Positions 18,431-27,657 of a stretch of DNA of 64,000 bases are shown piece after piece. How positions within the stretch are numbered: the first letter of the stretch is position 1; every line of letters begins with the position of its first letter. The notes beneath the pieces are model-generated. The model worked only from the letters and a program-made list of their open reading frames with translations, did not search any database and had not been told where the DNA came from. Made by a program: the position numbers and the translations under genes. Source of the stretch: CAWJAP01 sp963834365. Its GTDB lineage: Bacteria; Acidobacteriota; Vicinamibacteria; Vicinamibacterales; Vicinamibacteraceae. The DNA lies in assembly GCA_963834365.1 (NCBI GenBank), contig CAWIBS010000036.1, forward strand, positions 1 through 64,000. Direction: 5' to 3'.

Positions 18431-20347
18431 CTAGGTCCCCAACTGCGCCAGCGTGTCCTGGTAAGTGCGAATCTCGAGCTTCTCCTTGGCCTTGTTCATG
18501 TAGCTCGTGAAGAAGCGGCCGCGCTTGGCGGACACCAGCTCGCGGCGCAGCGAGTCGCGTGCCATTGCCAGCTCCGGGTCCGTGACCCCGGTCTTCTCGA
18601 CGACCTTGACCACGGCGGCCCCGGTGTCGGTGAGGATCGGATCGCTGATCGCGCCGACCGCGAGCGCAAATGCCGCCTTGTCTACCGCCGGGCTGACGCC
18701 CACGTCCGGGATGACGCTGCCGCGGGCCACGAGCTCGCTGGTGCGGACCTCCCGCGTGCTCGCCTTGGCCGCGGCCGCCAGCGTCGCGCCGCCGCGGACG
18801 GCAGCGACGAGATCGGCAGCCTTCGTGCGGGCGACGTCCTTGGCCTTGGCGGTGATGATGTCCGCCCGGACCCGCTCCTTCACGTCCTCGAGCTTGGGCA
18901 CCCGGGCGTCTTCCTTGCCCGTGAGGGCGATGAACACGTAGCCCTGCGGGACGCGGATGGCCCCGCTGACGCCGCCGTCCTTGAGCGCGAACGCTTCGGT
19001 GGCGACCTGCGCCGAGGGCCCCAGCTCACCGACCGGATCGGTACGCTGGAAGAAGCCCGACTCCTTGACCGCCAGTCCCTGGGCCTTCGCCACGCGATCG
19101 AGATCCGACGGGTCGTCGATCTCGGCGTCGAGCTCCGCGGACAGCGTGGTCGCGCGCTCCTGGGCGCGCTGCCATTTGAGCTGATCGGTGAGCTGGTCGC
19201 GGACCTCCGCCAGCGCCTTGCGGCCGGCCGCGCGCTTTTCGACCACCTTGATGATGTGGAAGCCATAGGTGGTCTGGACCAGATCACTGATCGTCCCGGG
19301 GGCGAGGCTGAAGGCCGCGTCCTCGAACGCTTTGACCATCGATCCCCGGCCGAAGAAGTCCAGATCGCCGCCGCGAGCCTTGCTCACCTCGTCTTCCGAG
19401 TGTTTGGTGGCGAGCGCCGCGAAGTCGCCGCCGGCCTTGACCTGCGCCAGGATCGCTTCCGCCTGTTTGCGGACCGCGGCCTCCTCCTTGCCCTCGGTCT
19501 TGAGCAGGATGTGCGAGGCGCGCACCTGCTCGGGGTTCGAGAACTGCTCCTGGTTCTCGTTGTAGAACCGCTCGATCTCCTCCGGCGTCGGGGTGATGCG
19601 GTTGCGCAGGCTCTGCGTGTCGAGGAGCAGGTACCGGACTTTGCGCCGCTCGCCGAGCTTGTAAGTGCCCGTGTTCTTGTCGAAGTGGGCCTTGATGTCG
19701 GCGTCGGTGGCGGTCAGGCCGTCCCGCAGCTGCTCGGCCTGCAGCGCGACGACCTCGAGCTTGACCTTCTCGTTGCGGCGCCGGTATTCCTCGTCGGCCT
19801 CGGCGTCCGACACCTGGATCCAGCCGGTGACCGCGTCCTGCAGCTTCTCCGAAATGAGGTCGCGCCGGATGGCGTCCTCGAACTCGGGTTCCGACAGCGG
19901 CGGCCGCTGCGCCCGCAGCACGGCGCGGTAACGCTCGTAGCCGACGAATTGTCCGTTCTGCTGGAAGGCCGGCATGTTCAGGATGAAGGCGCGCACCTCG
20001 GCATCGGTCACGCTGATGCCGCGCCGCCTCGCTTCGGCCTCCACGGCGCGCTGGTCGATGAGCGACTGCAGCACCTGTCGATCGATGCCGAGCTGCTTCA
20101 GCATGTCGCTCGACAGATTGCCGCCCTGCGAGCGGAACTGCTGCAGGCGGTTGTTGAGGACGCGCTGGTACTCGCCGACGGTGATCGGCGTCCCGGAGAC
20201 GTCGGCCACGGCCTGGGCCCGCGACACGACGCCGGATGAAAACGGCGAGAATTCCGGGACGAGGAAAATCACCAGGGCGAGGGCGACAAGGGCGAGACTC
20301 CACTTGAGCCACCCCTTGTGGCGTCGCATCCTATCGAGCATGGTCAT
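18431..20347 (-). CDS. PpiD/SurA-like peptidyl-prolyl isomerase
   Basis: A 638-residue periplasmic folding factor anchored by one N-terminal membrane helix (WSLALVALALVIFLV, about residues 16-30). A SurA_N-like region includes GEYQRVLNNRLQQF; a parvulin domain at about 270-360 begins RASHILLKTEGKEE and ends TTYGFHIIKVVEKR; a second PpiC-like half follows. The size and single anchor are those of PpiD (about 620 aa). ATG 20347 has AAGGA ten bases upstream; a second ATG six bases later (20341) is an alternative. The frame stays open upstream to 21325, but that is antisense to the GGDEF gene. It converges with sppA. Confidence 0.92.
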   Translation of the reverse strand: MTMLDRMRRHKGWLKWSLALVALALVIFLVPEFSPFSSGVVSRAQAVADVSGTPITVGEYQRVLNNRLQQFRSQGGNLSSDMLKQLGIDRQVLQSLIDQRAVEAEARRRGISVTDAEVRAFILNMPAFQQNGQFVGYERYRAVLRAQRPPLSEPEFEDAIRRDLISEKLQDAVTGWIQVSDAEADEEYRRRNEKVKLEVVALQAEQLRDGLTATDADIKAHFDKNTGTYKLGERRKVRYLLLDTQSLRNRITPTPEEIERFYNENQEQFSNPEQVRASHILLKTEGKEEAAVRKQAEAILAQVKAGGDFAALATKHSEDEVSKARGGDLDFFGRGSMVKAFEDAAFSLAPGTISDLVQTTYGFHIIKVVEKRAAGRKALAEVRDQLTDQLKWQRAQERATTLSAELDAEIDDPSDLDRVAKAQGLAVKESGFFQRTDPVGELGPSAQVATEAFALKDGGVSGAIRVPQGYVFIALTGKEDARVPKLEDVKERVRADIITAKAKDVARTKAADLVAAVRGGATLAAAAKASTREVRTSELVARGSVIPDVGVSPAVDKAAFALAVGAISDPILTDTGAAVVKVVEKTGVTDPELAMARDSLRRELVSAKRGRFFTSYMNKAKEKLEIRTYQDTLAQLGT

Positions 20348-20644
20348 GTGCGGGAATCCTTCTCGCTCACGGTCGGCGCGGTCGAATGGGAGGTCCGCAC
20401 GGCCCTCCGGGGCCTGCGGAACAGTCGCTCCGGCGGATGAGAACTCTACAGTCCGGCCGGGCACCGCCCGAAAGTAACCATTGATCTTACGGGATTCAGT
20501 CGAGGTGCGGCAAGCGCACGCGCCGGCCGGCTCGCGGCGCTGCCCCTCATCCGTTGGGAGCCGGTAAGTGGCTGGGAATGAAGTGGTTCCGGTGTGATAA
20601 CATGCTCGAGGCCAGCGGGGCCTTCCGAGTCTCAGGGCATCCGC
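20348..20644. other. Divergent intergenic region, ppiD / GGDEF
   Basis: No gene. It should hold both promoters. A TGTGATAAC (20593-20601) on the plus strand is a candidate extended -10 for the cyclase gene. Confidence 0.4.
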
Positions 20645-21664
20645 GTGGACCTCACGGCCCGTCTGGCGCAACTTCCCCGAACGCTCGAACCCGACCATCG
20701 GCGTGCCGAGGTGCTGGCAGGGATCGTTCGAGCGGCCCATGAGACGCTGGATCCCCGTCGCGTCGCCGAATGGCTCCGCATGCAGCTGCAGGACTGGCTC
20801 CCGATGCGTGCGTGGGCCATCCTGGAGGACGATCTCATGGGCCCCCCGCACGTCCTCGCCGCAGCCGGCCTCGACGGACGGCTGGCCGGGATCGTCGTCT
20901 CGGTGGCAGGCCGTGCGATCCGTCTGGGTGAACCCCTCGTGACCGCCAATCTCCAGGACCATCTCGTGTCGGCCCCGCCGGTGGCGGCGATGGCGCTGCC
21001 GCTCGTCGCGCGGGGCGTGGTCATCGGGGCCGCCGTCGGCCTGGCGGAGGAACGCGCGGCCCAGCCCCCCGTCTATGGCCTCGAAGCGCGGGTCGCGCTG
21101 GGCATGCTGATCGAGCCGGCCGCCGTCGCGCTCGACAATGCCCGGCGCATGGCGCAGGCCGAAGCGCTCTCGGTCACCGACGATCTCACGCGGCTGTACA
21201 ACTCGCGATACCTGAAGCAGGCGCTCACCCGCGAAGTCAAGCGCGCGGTCCGCTCGGGGCAGCCGCTGACCGTCATTTTCATGGACCTGGATGGATTCAA
21301 GTCGGTGAACGATCAACACGGCCACCTCATGGGCAGCCGGACGCTCGTGGAGTTTGCCTCCATCCTCCGCAGCTGCGCCCGTGAGACCGACGTCCTCGCG
21401 CGCTACGGCGGCGACGAGTTCGCGATCGTGCTGCCCGATACCGACGCCACGGGCGCCCGCAGCCTGGCCGATCGCATCCGGACGCGGGCAGCGGGCTTCA
21501 CGTTCCTGTCAGGCGAGGGGCTGGCTGTCCGGCTCACGACGTCGGTCGGCATTGCCGCCCGCGATGCCGGCTGTCAGACGGCGACCGACCTGCTGCGCGC
21601 GGCCGATGCCGCCATGTACTGGGTCAAGGCCCACGGCAAGAATGCCGTTCATGTGAAGGAATGA
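20645..21664 (+). CDS. Diguanylate cyclase with GAF-like sensor domain
   Basis: A 339-residue soluble protein. The N-terminal half resembles a GAF sensor (WAILEDDLMGPPHVLAAAG, ending MALPLVARGVVIGAA); the C-terminal half is a GGDEF domain that makes cyclic di-GMP from GTP. The active-site motif GGDEF is intact at residues 255-259, preceded by the inhibitory RxxD site (RETD, five residues upstream), so the enzyme should be active and feedback-inhibited. There is no membrane segment. GTG 20645 (MDLTARLAQL) is chosen; the frame also opens upstream at 20594. It stands alone between ppiD and the mre operon. Confidence 0.93.
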   Translation: MDLTARLAQLPRTLEPDHRRAEVLAGIVRAAHETLDPRRVAEWLRMQLQDWLPMRAWAILEDDLMGPPHVLAAAGLDGRLAGIVVSVAGRAIRLGEPLVTANLQDHLVSAPPVAAMALPLVARGVVIGAAVGLAEERAAQPPVYGLEARVALGMLIEPAAVALDNARRMAQAEALSVTDDLTRLYNSRYLKQALTREVKRAVRSGQPLTVIFMDLDGFKSVNDQHGHLMGSRTLVEFASILRSCARETDVLARYGGDEFAIVLPDTDATGARSLADRIRTRAAGFTFLSGEGLAVRLTTSVGIAARDAGCQTATDLLRAADAAMYWVKAHGKNAVHVKE

Positions 21665-21674
21665 GGAAACCGCG

Positions 21675-21768
21675 CCGCCGTAGCCCGTCGCCCTGTAGCC
21701 TGTAGCCCGTCACTCGCACTCGTCAGCGTAAGCCGTAACTCGTCACTCGTAGCACATTCGTAACTCGT
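21675..21768. repeat. Short-period intergenic repeats before mreB
   Basis: TAGCCCGTCGCCCTGTAGCCTGTAGCC- and CGTAACTCGTCACTCGTA-type units run from just after the GGDEF stop to the base before the mreB ATG. No ribosome site lies in the last 20 bases. Confidence 0.8.
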
Positions 21769-22794
21769 ATGACCCTCCGTTCGTTGTTCTCACTCTTCTC
21801 GAGCGATCTGGCGATCGACCTCGGCACGGCCAATACCTGCGTCTACGCGCGCGGCAAGGGCATCGTGGTGAACGAGCCTTCCATCGTCGCCATCAACAAG
21901 GTCAACGGCCGCGTCGAGGCCGTCGGCAAGGACGCCAAGGACATGCTCGGCAGGACGCCCGGCAACATCGTGGCGATCAAGCCGATGAAGGACGGCGTCA
22001 TCGCCGACTTCGACGTCACCGAGAAGATGCTCGCCTACTTCATCAAGAAGGCCCACAACCGGAACGTCTGGGTCCGGCCGCGCATTGTCATCGGCGTGCC
22101 ATCCGAAATCACCCAGGTCGAGAAGCGCGCCGTGAAGGACAGCGCCTACCGCGCCAAGGCCAGCGAGGTCTACCTGGTCGAGGAAGCCATGGCCGCCGCC
22201 ATCGGCGCCGGCATGCCGATCACCGAGCCGTCGGGCAACATGATCGTGGACATCGGCGGCGGCACCACCGACATCGCCGTCATCTCACTCGCCGGCATCG
22301 TCTACAGCAAGGCCGTCCGCGTCGCCGGCAACGAGATGGACGATGCGGTCATCCAGTACATCAAGAAGACGTACAACCTGCTGATCGGCGAGCGGACCGC
22401 GGAACAGATCAAGATCGAGGTCGGGTCGGCCTTTCCGCTCGAGGAGCGGATGACCATGGAGATCAAGGGCCGTCACCTCATCGAGGGCGTGCCGAAGACG
22501 ATCACCATCACCGACGAGGAGATTCGTGAGGCGCTGGCCGAGACGGTCAACGTGATCGTGGACGCCGTCCGCGTGGCGCTCGAACGCACGCCGCCCGAGC
22601 TCTCGGCCGACATCGTCGATCGCGGGATCGTGCTGACCGGCGGGGGATCGCTGCTGAAGAACCTCGACAAGCGCCTGCGTGAGGAGACCGGCCTGCCGCT
22701 GGCCATGGCAGAAGATCCGCTGTCGTCGGTCGTGCTCGGCGCCGGCAAGATGCTCTCGGACTTCAACCTGCTGCGCAAGGTCTCGATCGACTGA
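21769..22794 (+). CDS. mreB: Rod-shape actin homologue MreB
   Basis: A 341-residue actin-like ATPase that polymerises under the inner membrane and positions the elongasome. The phosphate-1 motif IDLGTANTCVY, phosphate-2 motif IVDIGGGTTDIAV and adenosine motif IVLTGGGSLLKNL are all present, and length matches the family. The N-terminal MTLRSLFSLFSSD is the usual amphipathic membrane-binding stretch. It is the first gene of the mreB-C-D-mrdA-rodA cluster, but 260 bp of repeats separate it from mreC. The ATG directly follows GTAACTCGT repeats with no Shine-Dalgarno. Intact, unlike the genes downstream. Confidence 0.98.
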   Translation: MTLRSLFSLFSSDLAIDLGTANTCVYARGKGIVVNEPSIVAINKVNGRVEAVGKDAKDMLGRTPGNIVAIKPMKDGVIADFDVTEKMLAYFIKKAHNRNVWVRPRIVIGVPSEITQVEKRAVKDSAYRAKASEVYLVEEAMAAAIGAGMPITEPSGNMIVDIGGGTTDIAVISLAGIVYSKAVRVAGNEMDDAVIQYIKKTYNLLIGERTAEQIKIEVGSAFPLEERMTMEIKGRHLIEGVPKTITITDEEIREALAETVNVIVDAVRVALERTPPELSADIVDRGIVLTGGGSLLKNLDKRLREETGLPLAMAEDPLSSVVLGAGKMLSDFNLLRKVSID

Positions 22795-22799
22795 TTCAT

Positions 22800-23050
22800 T
22801 CACAGGGATCAGGTGCCAGGCGTCAGGCCTCAGCAGGGATCAGGCCCAGGCAGGGATCACGCGTCAGGCACCAGGCCTCAGGCAGGATCGGGATCAGGTA
22901 TCAGTAAGATCTTTGTAACTCGTAACTCGTAACTCGTAGCCCGTAGCCCGTAGCCCCACGACCAACGACCAACGACCAACGACCGAAGACCGAACGACTG
23001 CAGACCGCAGACCCAAGACTGAAGACCCCCCAGAATCTCCCCCAGTCCCC
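22800..23050. repeat. Short-period intergenic repeats, mreB-mreC
   Basis: Three repeat types in succession: CAGGCGTCAGGCCTCAGCAGGG-like units, then GTAACTCGTAACTCGTAACT / GTAGCCCGTAGCCC units, then ACCAACGACCAACGACC and GACCGAAGACC units up to the mreC start. This is the largest such block in the window. Confidence 0.85.
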
Positions 23051-23055
23051 GTGAC

Positions 23056-23910
23056 ATGGCCGTCCTCGAAATCCGCCGCCGCACCGGATATCTGCTGCTG
23101 GCCGTCCTGCTCGGGCAGGTGATTCTGATCTCCGCCCAGGTGACGACGCCGTCGGGGACTCGCGTGCTCCAGGCGGTGACGTTCGGGTTGTTCTCGCAGG
23201 TGCAGCTCGGCACGTCGCGGTTGCTCGGCAGCGTGCGCGGCGTGTGGGACGGCTACATCGCCTTGCGAGGCGTTCGTGCGGAGAACCAGCAGCTGCAGGA
23301 CGAGTTGATGGCGGTCCGTGTCCGGCTGCTGGAGCAGCAGGCGCTCGCGTGGCGCGGCGCGCAGCTCGAGAAGCTGCTCGAGCTGAAGGGCCGCGGCAAG
23401 CTGCACACGCTGGCCGCCAACGTCATCGCCCGCGCCTCGGATCCGCTCTTCCGCACGATCACCATCGATCGCGGCTCGCAGGACGGCCTGCGGACGGACA
23501 TGGCCGTGATCTCGCCGGATGGCATCGTCGGCCGCGTCATCGAAACGCCATTGTATGCGGCGAAGATCCAGTTGCTGGTGGACCGCGAGGCCGGGGCCGG
23601 GGCGGTCGTGGCACGCTCGGGCGCCGGCGGCGTCGTCGCGGGACACGATTCGGAGGGCGAGCTTCCGCTCCGGATGGACTTCGTGTCGAACCTCGCCGAC
23701 GTCAAGGTCGGCGATCTCGTCGTCAGCTCGGGGCTGGAGGGGATCTTTCCGCGCGGGCTGCCGATCGGGAAGGCGGCGCGGGTCGAGCGGGGAACGGGTC
23801 TCTACAAGTCGATCTGGCTCGAACCGGCGGTCGAGCCCGCCGCCCTCGGCGTCGTGCTGGTCGTGCTCGAGCCGCCGCCCGGCGAACCAGCGCCGGGGGC
23901 GAAGCGGTGA
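23056..23910 (+). CDS. mreC: Rod-shape protein MreC
   Basis: A 284-residue bitopic protein linking the MreB filament to periplasmic cell-wall enzymes. An N-terminal membrane helix (GYLLLAVLLGQVILISA) is followed by a coiled coil (about residues 65-105, ENQQLQDELMAVRVRLLEQQ) and the beta-sandwich domain with ANVIARASDPLFRTITIDRG and the typical DGIVGRV. The stop overlaps the mreD GTG (GTGA), indicating coupling. Length fits the family (270-370). Intact. Confidence 0.96.
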   Translation: MAVLEIRRRTGYLLLAVLLGQVILISAQVTTPSGTRVLQAVTFGLFSQVQLGTSRLLGSVRGVWDGYIALRGVRAENQQLQDELMAVRVRLLEQQALAWRGAQLEKLLELKGRGKLHTLAANVIARASDPLFRTITIDRGSQDGLRTDMAVISPDGIVGRVIETPLYAAKIQLLVDREAGAGAVVARSGAGGVVAGHDSEGELPLRMDFVSNLADVKVGDLVVSSGLEGIFPRGLPIGKAARVERGTGLYKSIWLEPAVEPAALGVVLVVLEPPPGEPAPGAKR

Positions 23911-24407
23911 AGGTCGCGCTGGTGGTCATCGCCATCGTCGTGGCGCTGGCCCTGCAGACCTCCGTCGTGCCCTTCGTCCTGTCGAACGATGGCCGCATCG
24001 ATCTGGTCCTGGTGGTGGTGGTGTGGGCAGCCCTGCAGTTCGGGCCGGCGGCAGGGTTGGTGACCGGGGCGGCGGCCGGGATGGCGCAAGATGCCCTGTC
24101 GGGTGGCATCATTGGCGTGAGCGGGTTCGTGAAGACGCTGGTGGGGTTCTGGGCGGGCGCCATTGGCTCGCAGTTCATCGTGGCCAACGCGCTCCCGCGG
24201 TTCGTCGTGCTCATCGCCGGCGCGGTGTTCAATGCGTTCGCCTCGCTGGGCCTGCACGCCGCCATCCAGCGTCGCGGGTTCGATCTGCCGTGGGGCCAGG
24301 CATGGGGCCAGGTCCTGACGACCGCGTTCGTGGGCATCGTCCTGATGCAGGTGGCGCAGGCGATTCCGGGCAGGCTGAAGCGGCGCCGGCTCCGCCGGGG
24401 ATACTGA
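23907..24407 (+). CDS. mreD: Rod-shape protein MreD
   Basis: A 166-residue inner-membrane protein of the elongasome with about five hydrophobic segments (VALVVIAIVVALALQTSVV; LVLVVVVWAALQFG; and others) and the conserved DALSGGIIGVSGF phrase. The GTG start overlaps the mreC stop by the GTGA arrangement, and mrdA starts at the next base after its stop. Identification rests on position, size, hydropathy and the short conserved loop. Confidence 0.92.
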   Translation: MKVALVVIAIVVALALQTSVVPFVLSNDGRIDLVLVVVVWAALQFGPAAGLVTGAAAGMAQDALSGGIIGVSGFVKTLVGFWAGAIGSQFIVANALPRFVVLIAGAVFNAFASLGLHAAIQRRGFDLPWGQAWGQVLTTAFVGIVLMQVAQAIPGRLKRRRLRRGY

Positions 24408-26304
24408 ATGATGTCGCCTGACGATCGCTCCGAGCTTCACTTCCGGCTGGGCATCCTGCAATACAGCCTGGCGGTGGGGTTCGCCGCGCTCGCGGTCTGT
24501 TTCTGGGCGTTGCAGGTCCTGCAGCACGAGAAGTTCCTCGAGCTCGCCGAACACAACCACCGGCGGACGATCGGGCTGCGCGCGCCGCGGGGCATCATGT
24601 TCGATCGCGACGGCAAGGTGCTCGTCCAGAACCGCGAGGCGCTGAACATCTCGCTCGTCCGCGAGCAGACACGCGATCTCGACCAGTCGATCCGGATGCT
24701 CGCCGCCGTCATGGGCGTGGAGGAGCGTCTCGTGCGTGAGGCTGTCGATCGCAACCGGGCGCTGCCACGCTACCGGCCGATCCGGGTGCTGCACGATGTG
24801 ACGATGTCGCAGGTCGCCGCGTATACGGCCCGCCGGCTGGAGCTCGGCGATGTGCTGCTCGAGCCGGTCCCCACACGCGAGTATCCCGAGCAGGAGACGG
24901 CGGCGCACCTGTTCGGCTACGTCGGCGAAATCACCGAGGCGCAGCTCGAGCGGCCGGAGTACCGAGGGCATGTCGCCGGGCGAGCTCATCGGCCAGGCTG
25001 GCGTCGAACAGACCTACAACCGGCTGTTGATGGGACGCGACGGCGCCCGGCTCGTGACGGTCAACAGCGTCGGACGGGAGATTCGCCAGCTCGCCAGGCG
25101 CGGCGCGACGGAGGGGACGCGGCTCCAGCTGACGATCGACTACGACGTGCAGAAGGCGGCGCACGACGGGTTCAAGGCCACCGGATACAACGGCTCGGCG
25201 GTGATGCTCGACCCGCGCACGGGCGAGATCCTGGCGCTGGCCAGCGTGCCGGCCTTCGATCCGAATGCGTTCTCCGGCGGGATCGATGCGAAGACGTGGT
25301 CGTCGCTGCTGAACGATCCGCTGCAAGCCGCTCCAGAACCGCGCCATCCAGGGGCGCTATTCGCCGGGCTCCACGTTCAAGATCGTGGTCGCCGTCGCCG
25401 GCCTCGAGGAGGGCGTCATCACGCCGGAGTTCGCGGCGTTCTGTCCCGGCGGCGCCTACTTCTATGGCCGATACTTCAAATGCCACGCGGGCGGCCCGCA
25501 CGGGCGGATCGACACTGCGTCACGCGATCGAGAAATCGTGCAACGTCTACTTCTACACGGTCGGCAACATGCTCGGGATCGATCGGATGCACAAGTGGGC
25601 GTCGGCGCTCGGCCTCGGCGAGTATGAGCGGGATCGACCTCCCGCACGAGATCCAGGGGATCATGCCGTCGACCGCGTGGAAGAAGCGGCGCACGGGGGA
25701 GAAGTGGTACGCCGGTGAGACGATTTCGGTCTCGATCGGCCAGGGGCAGGTGTCGGTGACGCCGGTGTCGCTCGCGGTGATGATGATGACCGTCGCCAAC
25801 GGCGGCACGCGGCACACGCCGCATCTCGTCCGCGCCATCGACGAGGGCCGGGGCTGGGTACCGTATCCGGCGCCGACGCCACGGTCGGTCGTCCGGATGA
25901 AACACTCGACCATCGACGCCGTGCACGAGGGGTTGTGGATGGTGGTCAACGCCGCCGGCACCGGCGGCCGCGCCCGCCTCGAAGGCCGCGACGTGGCTGG
26001 AAAGACCGGGACGGCGCAGGTCATCTCGATCAGGGCAAGCAGCGCGCGGGCAGGACCGAGCGCGACCTGCGCGACCACGGGTTCTTCGTCTTCTTCGCGC
26101 CGGCCAAGAATCCCGAGGTCGCGGGCGTGGTCTTCGCCGAGCACTCCGAGCACGGCTCGAGCGCCGCGCCGATCGCCCGGCACATGATCGACACCTACTT
26201 CGCCGAAGAAGGAAGGCAAGCCGATGCCGCCGTATCCGCCGCCTGCGCCGCCGGTCCCGCCGCCGGAGCCGACCGTCGTGGCCGCGGCAGGAGGCGATCC
26301 GTGA
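24408..26304 (+). CDS. mrdA: Penicillin-binding protein 2 (frame broken about six times)
   Basis: Transpeptidase of the elongasome, cross-linking peptidoglycan during side-wall growth. About 630 residues when pieced together: N-terminal membrane segment (SLAVGFAALAVCFWALQVL), the PBP-dimerisation segment starting APRGIMFDRDG, then the transpeptidase domain with SPGSTFKI (nucleophile Ser of SxxK), KSCNVYFYTVG (SxN) and GKTGTAQV (KTG); the tail is Pro-rich. Breaks lie near 24957, 25336, 25514, 25627, 26030 and 26215; most look like one extra base. All catalytic boxes remain, so I regard the gene as real and the breaks as probable sequence errors. ATG 24408 follows the mreD stop. Confidence 0.92.
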
Positions 26305-26306
26305 TC

Positions 26307-26381
26307 GGCGCGGCTCAAGCCGCGCCCTCCTGCGGCCCGAGAAGCCTAACCACCGCAGGAGGGCGGGGCTTCAGCCCCGCC
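26307..26381. repeat. REPIN-like paired hairpin, mrdA-rodA
   Basis: Hairpin GGCGCGGCTCAAGCCGCGCC (26307-26326) with tail CTCCTGCGG, a 17-base spacer, then the inverted partner CCGCAGGAGG (26353-26362) leading into GGCGGGGCTTCAGCCCCGCC (26362-26381). It lies inside the mrd operon. Confidence 0.85.
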
Positions 26382-26412
26382 AGCCCGTAGCCCGTAGTCC
26401 ATAGCCCTGTCC

Positions 26413-27524
26413 ATGTTCGACGAACGTCGCCTCTACCATCACATCGACTGGCTGCTGCTCGGCGCCGTGCTGCTGCTCGCGGGCGTCGGCCTGGCGATGA
26501 TCTACAGCGCGACGTGGAATCCGATCCGACGAGCGCGTGGGTCCGCAGTTCTGGACGCAGCTCTATGCGATGGGCCTCGGGCTCGGCGCGCTCGTCGTCG
26601 CCCTGGTCGTGGACTACCGCCGGCTGTGCGAGAACTCGCTCGTCCTCTACCTGGCCGTGGCGGCGGCTGCTCGTGTACGTGCTGTTCTTCGGCAGCGCAC
26701 AGGGCGGCGCGCCAGCGCTGGATCTCGCTCGGGTTCTTCAACCTCCAGCCGTCCGAGTTCATGAAGATCGCGCTGGCGCTCGCGCTGGCGACCTTCTTCG
26801 CCGAGAACAACCGCGGCGCGCAGCAACAACGGCGATCTGCTGCTCGGCCGGCGCGTTCCGTGGGCGTCGCCTTCCTGCTGATCGCCAGGGAGCCCGACCT
26901 CGGGCTCGGCGGTCACGCTGCTGCCGATCTTCCTCGGCATCACGTTCGCGGCGGGCCTGCGGGTGAAGCTGCTGGTCATGTTCGCGGCGATCGCGATCGT
27001 CGCCGCGCCGATCGCGTGGACCTTCGCGCTCAAGGACTACCAGAAGTCCCGCATCGAGACGTTCCTCGAACCCGGAGCAGGATCGTCAGGGCGCCGGCTA
27101 CCAGCAGATTCAGGCGCGCATCTCCGTCGGGTCCGGCGGGCTGGCCGGCAAGGGCTTCCGCGACGGCACGCAGGGGCAGTACAGGTTCCTGCCCGTCGCC
27201 CACAACGACTTCATCTACTCGGTGCTGGCGGAGGAGCAGGGGTTCCTGGGCGTCCTGGCGACGCTCGGGCTGTATCTGTTCGTCGTGCTGCGATCGATCG
27301 AAGCGGCGCGGCTCGCCAAGGATCGACACGGGGCCTACCTCGTCGTCGGGCTGATCTCGTGTTTTACCTTCCAGGTGCTGTACAACATCACGATGTCGGC
27401 GGGGCTGGCGCCGGTCAAGGGCCTCACTCTGCCGCTCATGAGCTATGGCGGGTCGTCGATCATCGCGACGCTCGCCGCTTTCGGGCTCATCCTCAACGTG
27501 CGGATGCGCCGGTTCACCAATTGA
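26413..27524 (+). CDS. rodA: Peptidoglycan glycosyltransferase RodA (frame broken repeatedly)
   Basis: SEDS-family glycan polymerase, partner of PBP2. Hydrophobic segments begin LLGAVLLLAGVGLAMIYSAT. Conserved phrases in order: NLQPSEFMKIALALALA, KDYQKSRIETF, QGQYRFLPVAHNDFIYSVLAEE (with the catalytic Asp in NDFI) and APVKGLTLPLMSYGGSS. The frame breaks near 26525, 26668, 26712, 26850, 26872, 26910 and 27071, nearly all as one extra base. About 370 residues when joined, the family norm. It follows mrdA by a REPIN-like hairpin pair, so the two are probably one transcript. Confidence 0.92.
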
Positions 27525-27657
27525 CCGGGACGAGCCATGACCGCCCTCGACGTCCTCGTCGCTTGCGTCGTGCTTCTCCCGGCCGCCATCGGCGGCGCAG
27601 GCGCTCTCGTCCGGCTGGACGAGCCCGAGCGCTTCGTGGCCTCCAGGAGTTCAATCG

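Noticed and set aside
20603..20742. Alternative ATG frame right after TGTGATAAC upstream of the GGDEF gene
   Set aside because: The frame gives a short Gly/Arg/Ser-rich peptide out of frame with the cyclase; the GGDEF frame has better coding character.
22800..23050. Origin of replication or iteron array in the mreB-mreC spacer
   Set aside because: Units are degenerate and of several types, the same vocabulary occurs at about ten other spacers, and no dnaA, rep gene or DnaA-box cluster is present.
24408..26304. Programmed frameshifting as the cause of the mrdA breaks
   Set aside because: Six breaks in both directions without slippery sequences or pseudoknots; the same happens in many unrelated genes, so sequence error is simpler.
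27537..27657. Small hydrophobic frame (MTALDVLVACVVLLPAAIGG) between rodA and rng
   Set aside because: Hydrophobic and with an ATG, but it runs into the rng start in another frame, has no family match and lies in an indel-rich stretch; not enough to call a gene.
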